From Brachyhypopomus gauderio (taxonomy: Eukaryota > Chordata > Actinopteri > Gymnotiformes > Hypopomidae), in assembly GCF_052324685.1 (NCBI RefSeq), contig NC_135211.1:9756414-9820413 (forward strand): 64,000 nucleotides of DNA. Direction: 5' to 3'. The notes beneath the pieces were generated by a model that was not told the origin of the DNA, made no database searches, and worked only from the letters and a program-made list of their open reading frames with translations. How positions within the stretch are numbered: the first letter of the stretch is position 1; each line of letters opens with the position of its first letter. The translations under genes were made by a program, and so were the position numbers. Shown piece by piece: positions 10,180 through 19,739 of the stretch.

Positions 10180-11000
10180 ACACACATTTGATCTGGCAGT
10201 TAATTCATCTACCCTTAAGTCATTAAGTAATTTTTGGTTCTGGTTTCACATCTTTAATGACATTATTGCCATTTGTAAAGGTGTGCCTTATGATTCAATA
10301 TCTATTATTATATTGATAAACTTTTTTTTGTTGAAAACTTATGTTATGTCAAAACATTACATGCAATTATGCTTAGTAGACAGTAGTTTGCAACTTTGAG
10401 TAAAGTTTTTTTCAAATGAAGAAATGTACATTATTTATTGCCTCTAATGTGAGACAATAGTTGTTGATGTGTACAGAACATCATTACAAAAAGTGCAGTA
10501 CACATAAAAACATTGATGCAATGTAATTAATACATTTAATACAATTAACATATCAGATTCACCAAGCATACCTTTACAGTTCTTATACCTTTATAAAAGG
10601 ATCTTAAATAACTTTTGAATAAACCAAATTTCCCAAACTGCCAAGAAAAATTTCTAAAAATGTAAAGTAGTGCAATTACACATTTATGTTCACGTTAAGA
10701 AAATGTTCATATTTTGTGTAATTTAACTACACAAATTAATTTAGTTTTTAGTTAAAAGTAAATAATGAAGTGTTAAACAAATAAATTGTATTCCACAGTC
10801 TCCAGAGGGTGGTCTTCACTGATATCTTCTCTATGCTCATGATCTGCTGGTCTGCAGAGCACAGGGATGGCAAAATATTTCTGCCCCTGTTCTGATCTGA
10901 TGATGTCTGCAATTTCTATACTTTATTCTGCGATTTTATCTGTGACTGTGAATTGACTTCAGACAGGAATTGGACAATCTCATGAACACATTTAAAGAAA
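10180..11000. other. AT-rich intergenic stretch
   Basis: No gene or recognisable element was seen apart from short AT-rich sequence. It ends where homology to the her pseudogene exon begins. Confidence 0.5.
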
Positions 11001-11004
11001 CCTT

Positions 11005-11319
11005 GACTGTCATCTCCTGGATATCTGCTTTGTCCAGCTTGGAGTCAGGTTGCTGTGAACTCTGGAGACAGGAGGGGCCTGAACTGTTCAGGGCAGCAGC
11101 TGATATGATCTCTGTGCATCATCTCCACCACTGGCTTCCTCAGCTGCAAGGAAAATTGACAAACTGGTTAGTGAACTGGAAACAAAGAACTGTTAGTTAT
11201 TTATAAAGTAGTTCAGAGAAAGCCAGATTTCCCATTTCAACAGATTCTAAATTTACCTTGTTGTTAAGTTGTAGATGCACCATTGACATGATCAGTGCTG
11301 CAGTGATTGTTGGTGCCAT
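11005..11319 (-). pseudogene. her pseudogene 1 (truncated bHLH)
   Basis: Exon 1 (11319..11257) keeps the start codon and MAPTITAALIMSMVHLQL and a GTAAAT donor. Exon 2 begins after TTGCAG at 11143 with LRKPVVEMMHRDHISCC. The basic region is damaged (EKMRRDRIN became EMMHRDHIS). A frameshift in the loop gives a TGA at 11047..11045, leaving a 53-aa reading frame. After the shift, frame +1 still reads QPDSKLDKADIQEM, the normal helix 2. Homology to her stops near 11005, so the Orange domain and WRPW are absent. An inverted, near-identical copy lies at 16951-17515. It is probably a dead her4/her15-like gene, though the short frame could in principle be translated. Confidence 0.8.
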
Positions 11320-11377
11320 GAGTGCTGTAGACGTCTCTGTGTAGAATGAGTCTGATCTGAACTGGCTGCATCTTCTC

Positions 11378-11435
11378 TATTTATACCCACAAATCTCCAT
11401 ATGAATGTGTGGGTCTCGGTCTTGTTGGAGTTTCT

Positions 11436-11479
<44 letters not shown>

Positions 11480-11640
11480 GGGGGGGTATGGAGCTGCCAC
11501 ATGCTCAGTGTTCTCTGTGCTGGAGGCAACGTCCATGTCTCAGGGAAGCAGGTGGAGAGATGGGGGTAATGGAGAGGGGAACAGAACACTGGGTAAATAT
11601 GGGAATGTTGTGACCCTGTAAAGAGAGCAGATCTCCTGCC
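11378..11640 (-). promoter_or_regulatory. promoter of her pseudogene 1, disrupted by a (TG)n tract
   Basis: The TATAAATA box (11385..11378) and flanking sequence match the other pseudogene promoters. At the position of the SOX/CCAAT/CSL block, a (TG)n tract and G-run (11438-11487) replace the motifs, leaving only CATGAGAAAC of the CSL site. Confidence 0.65.
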
Positions 11641-12011
11641 TGATGGTAATCAATGACAGAACACATGGCACACATTCACCATTCACTCTGTTTTAGGTTT
11701 TAACAGCATGTTCTAAAGTTCAGCCCTAACCAGCAGTTTAGTTTAATGCAAAATGTGTATAAAAATTCACAGAATTTAATACAACCAAATTTTTTTCTAC
11801 ATTTTCTTCTGTCCCAAATCTGCACCATATTATCTGCATCAAATGATTCTACAAAGCACAGTCTGTGACTTTAGTTATCTGCACTTTTATTTTAGATCAT
11901 GTAGTGTCATTTGACTACATGACTAATGTCCTGTTGTTTTGTAGATAAACACAATGTCTGAGTTTAAAAGCAGCATTATCTGTTCCCAGGCTTTTATTTC
12001 AAACTCTAATT

Positions 12012-12030
12012 AGAGGTCTGTTAGACCTCT
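12012..12030. repeat. short perfect stem-loop beside the (CA)n tract
   Basis: AGAGGTC, loop TGTTA, then GACCTCT. A 7-bp stem immediately next to the longest microsatellite of the window. Confidence 0.6.
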
Positions 12031-12035
12031 TCAAC

Positions 12036-12212
<177 letters not shown>

Positions 12213-12287
12213 CTGTCCACATGGGACATGAGAATGCCCCAGTCACATACGCCTCTTTTCAGCGTGTGGAGTCACAGAGACACACGA

Positions 12288-12331
12288 CTTCCCACACTTA
12301 GCATTCATCACTGAGATCACCCATACAATAG
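12288..12331 (-). promoter_or_regulatory. SOX-CSL composite element (orphan)
   Basis: Minus-strand CTATTGT (12331..12325), in a CACACTTCTATTGTAT block, is followed 27 bp later by AGTGTGGGAAG (12298..12288). No TATA box follows, and the (CA)n tract starts about 75 bp downstream. Confidence 0.6.
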
Positions 12332-12816
12332 AAGTGTGTCCACACTTACACTCACTACTAGAGACACACACTGCATCCATAGTAAATGTAATTATATCAT
12401 CCTTCTATTCTAATACATAGATATTTTCTAGAGTTGGCAAACTATTTAAATAACAAATTTAATCATTATCATATAAAATCTGTAGAGCATAATATAACCC
12501 ACTGGTTGGTAAATGAATAATGAAAGTCAGCTGTTTTGATTGTAAAATGTACAATGGTTGATAGTGTTAATTGTGCCTTTTATTACCTTTCATTTATAGT
12601 GATTATATGTAAAATATTTACCTTAAATCCATATTGTCAATCTTAATGTGAAAACAGGGATGCATTCAATAGCATCTCAAATGCTGATGCCCTTAGCCAT
12701 TTTCCCTCAGTGGAATACCACTGACATTACAGCCAGATGGCAGGAAGAGAACAGCCCACCTGTCCAGTGAAGCACAACAACAGAGTGCCAGTGACTAGAC
12801 AGAACTATGAGAAGAC

Positions 12817-12875
12817 CATTGTGTCGTGCTCTGAGCCTGTGATTGGTCAGACATAGAGACCGCTTGATATAAGTA
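12817..12875 (+). promoter_or_regulatory. promoter of the divergent HLH-Orange gene
   Basis: CATTGTGT (12817-12824), an ATTGG inverted CCAAT box (12842-12846) and TATAAGTA (12868-12875) appear in the same order as in the her pseudogene promoters. The CSL site expected between CCAAT and TATA is not recognisable. This suggests common ancestry with loss of the Notch input. Confidence 0.5.
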
Positions 12876-13027
12876 TGGGCTGAATCAGATGTCATTCACA
12901 CTTGAAATTAAGGCACTAGAGCCAGGCCCCCAAAAGAGGAGTCAGAACAACAGAGTGTGACTTCAACAGTGACATTTAAGGCCAAACATTTACTAAAAAA
13001 CCGAAACCTTAAACATCAGCATCAAAC

Positions 13028-13423
13028 ATGCCTGTCTACACACACATACTTCCTCAGGACAACGTTCACCACACCAGGTATGTTCAAGAAGATACAGTTC
13101 TTTCATTTGGAAAATAATAATTAATTTTGCTTTGTATATTTGCATATATGACCAAAACCTTAATGTTTTTTCCTTTTGGTTACAGGTGTAAACTCCATAA
13201 CTTGGAAAGAAAGTGTTTCAGCAAAGTGGAAAAATTAAAGTCGTCTCTTGAACACCTTCACAATGGGATCCCCACCTCTGACCTTCTGGAGAAGACAGTT
13301 TCCTTCTTCACTTTGAAGAAGGCCTTTATCTTCCCCAATGGCTACTCTAGATGCATTCGTGACATCCTGCAGCTTGTGTCCTCCACAACAGAAGACATAA
13401 CGCCATTAATGTGGCAGCAGTGA
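13028..13423 (+). CDS. divergent HLH-Orange protein, no basic region, no WRPW
   Basis: Exons 13028..13077 and 13186..13423 encode 95 aa, with a GTATGT donor and TTACAG acceptor. Helix 1 is recognisable as VEKLKSSLEHL (about 30-40), helix 2 as LLEKTVSFFTLKKAF (about 50-64) and the Orange domain as NGYSRCIRDILQLVSS (about 68-83). The segment aligned to the her15 basic region (EKMRRDRIN) is shortened and lost, so DNA contact residues are missing. The protein ends LMWQQ where her15 ends LWRPW, so Groucho recruitment is not expected. The intron is phase 2, unlike the phase 0 intron of her15. It lies inside the her cluster behind a related TATA promoter. It could be an Id-like dimerisation partner or a decaying her copy whose frame is still open. 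Function is inference. Confidence 0.6.
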
Positions 13424-13463
13424 GCATTTCATGCAAGTGCACCAAGGTGAGCACTTGAGGAGC

Positions 13464-13559
13464 CTTCTCCCCACATGAACATGGAACCTTCACCACACAT
13501 GAACATGGAACCTTCTCTCCACATGAACATGGAACCTTCTCTCCACATGAACATGGAAC
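13464..13559. repeat. 24-bp minisatellite, four units
   Basis: Four tandem units of CTTCTCTCCACATGAACATG plus GAAC, lying 40 bp after the stop codon of the HLH-Orange gene. Confidence 0.9.
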
Positions 13560-14581
13560 CTTGCTGAGACTCTGAACATTCTGGAGCTTAGATATTTTTT
13601 CATTTTGGAAGGAAAAGATCCAACATGGGTCTGCTTTATAAAATGCCTCCCATGGATTTGTTCAGGCTTGTGGAAGCACAATAGTAAACCTGAGAATGCA
13701 GTTGATGTCACTTGCATTTATAAATCTGTAGATATAATTTTTTGCTCTCATTGAGAGATGTTATTCAGTTAATGATGGTAAGATATGTAGAGCATAATGT
13801 CTGCTGGACATGACAGCTCCCACTAAAAACATACTTAACTAACTTCGAAAGATACAATGTATCATTTTCTGTGCTCCATTTTGTTGATTGTTGTTTCAAA
13901 ACAGTTGTATGTAATGATTTTTTTATTAAATACTTTTAGGAGTCTAGTCATGGTCCATGTGTCTCCATAAATGATGAAGGGAATAATATGACTACAAATG
14001 CGTTGCAGCATGGAGTCAGAGAATATTGTTATATTCTCAAAGTGTTTAATCTCTTTAGGAATCACTGCTTACCAGCATGGGGAGAGCACCTGTGATCACC
14101 TGTATTCAGAACATTAGATATCAGTGCACACGGCAGAATACAAGTATAGTGGAATGCGATTGTGTTTCATGCCCACAGTGGTTTTTGCAGTTCGCTAAAA
14201 CCAAACTGGCACAAGGTCATAACCATAAATTTTCACTTTAGTAATTTGACACCCCTTTGTACCAAGGGGTTTATTGTGGTGATGACATGCAATCAGTCAA
14301 ACTGTATGTTATTTAATCAATGGCCACTGCCTGGATAGGATATGGTTTACATTAATTTAATTAGCACTGTGTATGGTCAGCTGTCAATTTAGCATTTCTA
14401 AGAGTACACACTTAAAATAGATTTAGTCCCAAACTACATTCACTTATTTAAGTAGGGATAGGAAAATGGGAATATTTGTGCTTACAACACAATTCCAGAT
14501 TGTCAGTGATGGTTATCTGAGAAGCTTTACCCCAGAGTGTGTCAACCAGCTGTATGTAGGGGTGATTAGCATTTAAGGAGA

Positions 14582-14632
14582 CACACTTCTATTGTTCATT
14601 CAAATCCCTTTCAATAGGCAGAGTGTGGGAAA
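14582..14632 (+). promoter_or_regulatory. SOX-CSL composite element (orphan)
   Basis: CACACTTCTATTGTTC (14582-14597) is followed 25 bp later by AGTGTGGGAAA (14622-14632). The 23 bp at 14612-14634, including CAATAGGCAG and the CSL site, are identical to 19130-19152. No gene was recognised downstream. Confidence 0.65.
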
Positions 14633-14997
14633 GCTCAGGAGAGCAGATTCACAGTTTCCAAAATAGACTCCCTGGGTGCCAGCTTGTCACTGTTTTTAGG
14701 TAAATATTTTGTGGCATTGTTAAGAATATTTTCAGAGATTAAAAATTATGTTTTTAAACAAAGTAAACATAATAGAAATATTTTGATTATACTTTTTTTG
14801 TAAATCAAACGCATTTATTGTTAAATTATTAAAATTATACATTGATGTCCTTGAAAAAACATATCACACATACAACATACTTCACATACATATGTGAAGT
14901 ATAATACATTGCAACAGAGAAACATTAATTAAATTATTAGAGCTATACTGGTAGAACATCAGCCAATAAGGATCTTTCCCTCCAGATGGTAACTCAA

Positions 14998-15500
14998 GTC
15001 AAGTCAAATTAATTTGTATAGCGCTTTTTGTTGTCACAAAGTAAGTTTGTCGGTCCAGGTCCCTAATGAACAATCCAGAGGCAATAATGGCCAGGAAAAT
15101 ACCCTGGGCAAAATTAAAGAAGAAACCTCGGGAGGACCAAGGCTCAAGAAGATACATCCTCTGGGTTGATCCACCTAATAATCAGTCCAAGCTTTGTATA
15201 TATTTGATCCATATACCCAGTCCAGTATAGATGCATGTCTCAGGTAATCCAGTGAGTCTGGGGTGAGCAAGCAATTCCTGCATTCATGGCTGGATGAATA
15301 TTTTGGGGGAACCATGAAATGTTCTGTCATTATCTTAAATACTGTGTCTAGTGTTGGCATAATCTCTGCAGAAATATGCAAATAAAAGAGATAGATGTCC
15401 ACCAAGATTAAGTAGAATATTAGATTGTAGTCTTCTGAGAATTCAGAAAGAGTAAGTTAGTTGCCAGTTTCTTATTTCCTTTAAACAGTTCTCAGTTTTG
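14998..15500. repeat. dispersed fish repeat with a CAAGTCAAGTC/AGCGCTTTTT start
   Basis: The start (CAAGTCAAGTC, then TTTGTATAGCGCTTTTTGTT) and the later AGGAAAATACCCTGGGC resemble a widespread dispersed repeat of teleost genomes, recognised from general knowledge. Boundaries are approximate and the class is not certain. Confidence 0.5.
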
Positions 15501-16197
15501 CTGAGTGTGTGGGCATCATCAGGATTAGCAGTATTATAACTAATCTGTGTAACAAACTGTCTACAATGTAACAATGCAAGCTAATGTCATACTTACAAAT
15601 AATTGTGACCAACGGTAGCATTTATTTAGTACAAGGACAAACTGAGACTTTTAAAGACTTAAAAATAGGAGAGTGATTGTCCTCTAATGCTATAGGATGT
15701 TTGCAGCCTTTCCATGTAGATGTTATGAGAAAATGGCAGCAAGATATAAAATAATATAAAAAGACATTTGTATTGTAACTTGTATTGTAAACTACCTTTG
15801 TTAGTGCAGTTTTAGTGTTTTGATGCGATCTAAATTTAGGCTGAAATAATTAATGGACATAATTTGTCTGCAAATAGGCAAACAATTATGAAGAAATAGT
15901 ATTTTGTTTTTTTATTAGTGGCTTACTTGTAAGGAGGATTTAGAAATTTCTCTAAGTAATTAGCACCTTAAGACAAATTGGGAAAATATATTTAAATTGT
16001 TTAGCTGACCTAATATTTCTGCTACAATTTCAGTTTCATTCCTAGTTAGATTTGAAATGTTGAAATTGGAATCTTGGAATGTTTTTTATTTTTTTCTATT
16101 AGAGGTTATTTCTTCTATTGAATTCTATCAGGCACTCTTTACATGGTCTATTCAGGGCTTTAAAGCTTTTGTAGTCCATTGATCCAAGAAGACCTGA

Positions 16198-16207
16198 GTG
16201 TGGGAAA
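16198..16207 (+). promoter_or_regulatory. CSL/RBPJ site (orphan)
   Basis: GTGTGGGAAA preceded by GA, as in her15. Upstream there is only a weak SOX-like CATTGA (16178-16183). It lies about 630 bp upstream of the pseudogene 2 promoter. Confidence 0.5.
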
Positions 16208-16795
16208 CTCAAATGAGCTCTTGGCTCACATTAATTGACAGCTGCAAGGCACAAGTCACATCTGCTACATCTTGGCTTATGGACATAGAAGTGAATTAGC
16301 AGAGCATGTATCCAAATATATCAAGTAGGTTACTTTATCATGGCTTCAAATAGCTTTAGTAATAATATTTACTCTATCTATGTATAGCATATGCATACGT
16401 ATACTACCATTAAAATAAAAGTTTATTAAGTCCTAGGCCTTACTCCTTAAGTTAACACAAAAAATGCTTTCATGAAAAATTTTCATATTTATTCTAATAG
16501 TTTCAAATGGACTTTGCCTTAGTAGGGCAAATAATATTATTAAGATTCTAAATGTGATTTAATATCAATTTGTGTAACCACTCGTTTGTGGAGTGATGAT
16601 TTACATGTGCTGTCAGTGACATTCATCCCTCCATTAGGCAGCAGATCTGCTCTCTTTACAGGGTCACAACATTCCCATATTTACCCAGTGTTCTGTTCCC
16701 CTCTCCATTACCCCCATCTCTCCACCTGCTCCCCTGAGACTTGGATGTTGCCCCCAGCACAGTGAACACTGAGCATGTGGCAGCTCCATATCCCT

Positions 16796-16892
16796 CATTG
16801 TGTGGCCAAGCTCTCTCATTGGCTACAAAGTGTGAGAAACTCCAACAAGACCGAGACCCACACATTCATATGGAGATTTGTGGGTATAAATA
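16796..16892 (+). promoter_or_regulatory. promoter of her pseudogene 2
   Basis: CATTGT SOX core (16796-16801), then a 28-bp gap containing an ATTGG inverted CCAAT box (16818-16822), then CSL-type GTGTGAGAAA (16830-16839) and TATAAATA (16885-16892). Order and spacing are the same as at her15. Confidence 0.65.
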
Positions 16893-16950
16893 GAGAAGAT
16901 GCAGCCAGTTCAGATCAGACTCATTCTACACAGAGACGTCTACAGCACTC

Positions 16951-17515
16951 ACGGCACCAACAATCACTGCAGCACTGATCATGTCAATGGTGCATCTACA
17001 ACTTAACAACAAGGTAAATTTAGAATCTGTTGAAATGGGAAATCTGGCTTTCTCTGAACTACTTTATAAATAACTAACAGTTCTTTGTTTCCAGTTCACT
17101 AACCAGTTTGTCATTTTTCCTTGCAGCTGAGGAAGCCAGTGGTGGAGATGATGCACAGAGATCATATCAGCTGCTGCCCTGAACAGTTCAGGCCCCTCCT
17201 GTCTCCAGAGTTCACAGCAACCTGACTCCAAGCTGGACAAAGCAGATATCCAGGAGATGACAATCAGCTACTTGAGATGACAGAAAAAGTAGCTTGCATT
17301 GCAGCTCACCCGCTGTTATTCCAGGGGTGTCCATGAGCTTTTACAAGATTACATGAAGACAAAGTCCCAGAGAAAACTGCTGAACCACTTGTAGAACCTG
17401 TTATGGCAACACAGGAAAAGTTCTGAAAGTTTTCCGTTATTTGCTAAACTCCTCAGAGGTCATCAGCAATTCAGTCCACAGCACCCTCTGGAGGCCTTGG
17501 CAGGTAGTACCTTGG
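16951..17515 (+). pseudogene. her pseudogene 2 (start lost, WRPW retained)
   Basis: This copy is inverted relative to pseudogene 1 and extends further 3'. The start codon is ACG (16951). Exon 1 ends at 17013 and exon 2 starts at 17127. The same loop frameshift and TGA are present. Helix 2 reads SKLDKADIQEMTISYL in the shifted frame and then stops. The WRPW codons survive at 17489-17500, but the stop after them is CAG, so the frame would run on to TAG at 17513. The 16.63-17.27 kb segment and 11.0-11.64 kb form a large inverted repeat arranged head to head. Confidence 0.85.
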
Positions 17516-17519
17516 TAGT

Positions 17520-18620
17520 ATCCAGTAAACTAAAGACTTCTGCTCTTTATAGTGTGTCTATGTTAGACATAAACAAAGGAGGTCATGTGGTTTTTTTTCA
17601 GTTAATGAATTGTTGATTTAGGACTATTTCCCTTTTTGGAAACATTATATGTTATTGCAAAATGCTTTGAATGACTTTTGTAAAGTCTGTCTCAATCTAT
17701 GTTAGACATTACTTTTGAACCAGCATCTTGCTTTTACAAAACCTGGCAAGACTTTGAGTTTTGTTTAGGTTTGGTCCAATTCTAATCTATTGGAAAACAT
17801 ACTCATTCTTTACCTTTTGCTTAAACAGATGACATATCTTCAGCAAAGTTAATAACACAATTTGAACTTGATATGTTTATTTCAAAATGTCATTTTTTAA
17901 GTCTCACTTTAACCTCATCAGTATGAGAAATGCTGCTGATTTGTTCTTATTTCCCATTGAGTGTTTTTAGATTTGTTCTTCAATTAAGAGATGCACTGTG
18001 GTTATAGTTTTTTTAACAACATATTGTTCTGTTAATTGTGAAACATTATGAAACAGTATCTGTTTAGACAATTTATGTGCTTTATTCTACTTATTTTATT
18101 TTCAAAATATGTGTTCATCACAGTTTTCATTTCAGTCAGAAATGTTTCATTTGTCTCTTTTAAAGACTGTTAAATGGTTAAACTATGCTCTTTTTTGAGT
18201 GCCAAGTGTCTTGAAAAAATCTTCAAGCAAATGTTGTGATATACTATCATCTACTTTCTTCATGGAAAAAACAGCACATAGTTGCCAGTAAAAAAGTAAA
18301 TAAATAAATAGTATGTAAATCACTTATGCCTTTATGCTGAATTCTTGTATTCTGAGTTGGACAGATAAAGCAAGCCTCTTTCTCATTCATAAGAAGCAAG
18401 GGTCAGATGCGAACACAAATTTTGCCATAAGAAATTTAACAAAAGGATTATTTAGAATGTTTTTCTTTTGATAAATGAATTTAAATCTCAGTGCAAAACT
18501 ACTGTAAAATTACATGATGATCATAATTGCTCAATATACTTTTAACTTTTATTGGTCATTTTAAATGTCTTCCTCAGCATTACCGAGACAGAGAGAATTC
18601 CAGTCCATAGTGTGTTAGAA
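17520..18620. other. AT-rich intergenic stretch
   Basis: No gene, transposon or CSL-type site was recognised here. Confidence 0.45.
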
Positions 18621-18630
18621 AAGAACATTT

Positions 18631-18676
18631 GTATTGTTCCTTAATTGAAAGCAGTGAAAGAGCAGAGTGGGAGAAA
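18631..18676 (+). promoter_or_regulatory. decayed SOX-CSL element
   Basis: GTATTGTTC (18631-18639) is followed 26 bp later by AGTGGGAGAAA (18666-18676), which looks like a mutated AGTGTGGGAAA. The spacing is like that of the intact elements. Confidence 0.4.
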
Positions 18677-19103
18677 TGGGGCCCCTCAAGCGCAACAGAC
18701 CAGATGTGCTATTTGATCCTATCATTTATCGATTATGTTGCTATAGCACCAAAATTCAGGATGATAGACTCACTATCTAATATTACAAATCCAGTATAAT
18801 TCATGCATCATATTTTATTCACAATTATTTCAAGTATTGGATACAACAAAATTTACAAAATGCATTACACTCTGTTTAAATATTTTGGGACGCGAGATGA
18901 TGATCTAGAATTCTAAATATTTTTAGAGGTCTTGGAATTAATTTAAACTTTTCTGTATATCAGCACATTATTTAAAAAAATGGAGAAGTTTACATAGAGG
19001 CCAGCTTTTAATGTTTACATCATGCATCACTGACGTTTTAACAACCCCCTGATGAAGCCCAGCAGGAACTGCTTACCCAGACTTCTTAACATCTGAATGG
19101 GCA

Positions 19104-19150
19104 CACGTCTATTGTCCACTGCTTGCTCCCAATAGGCAGAGTGTGGGAAA
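19104..19150 (+). promoter_or_regulatory. SOX-CSL composite element (orphan)
   Basis: ACGTCTATTGTCC (19104-19116) is followed 24 bp later by GTGTGGGAAA (19141-19150). It shares 23 identical bases with the element at 14612-14634. A TATTTAAA sequence (19213-19220) lies 62 bp downstream, but no gene follows it. Confidence 0.6.
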
Positions 19151-19548
19151 GCAGAATGACTGTTCTTAAAGTCATTAGCTTCCTAAACAGAAGCTTATCT
19201 CTGCCCAAACAGTATTTAAAAAAACCACAGAAACACAAAGAAGCACAATGACTTTTGATTCACATTTATCGTCATCACAATGTCTCCTAGAACATATGCA
19301 AACAAAAATATGTCAATCTAATCTTAATCATAGTAAATCATTTAATCGTTTTTATGATTGACTTTTTATTGAGTTTTCAATTGAAAACATTGCCCTGTAA
19401 TATAACATTTGACCAAACTGAAAAAGAAAATAGGGCAATGATTTACACTCTGCCAGGGTAAATCATTTAATCTTAATCATATTAGATCCTTCTGATTTTT
19501 TAATTGTTTTTGCTGTATAGTGATAAAGCATGTGCTGTTAAATATCAC

Positions 19549-19597
19549 ACGTTTGTGGTGTACTCCACTGATCACATGGAGGACTCAGTATGGGAAA
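19549..19597 (+). promoter_or_regulatory. weak SOX-CSL element
   Basis: A CACACGTTTGTGG block with a TTTGT core near 19552 precedes GTATGGGAAA (19588-19597) by about 30 bp. TATGGGAA is a permitted but weaker CSL site. It sits about 140 bp before the Tc1 insertion. Confidence 0.35.
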
Positions 19598-19739
19598 CTC
19601 AGAAGTTCACAAGATACCAGACTCATCTGGGATGCTGGTTAGGGACAATCACCCCACATACTTTTGATTTATTGCATACGGCTTTTACAATATGTAATTT
19701 GTATTAATAATAATGCTGGAACATATTTGTCAGGTGCTA

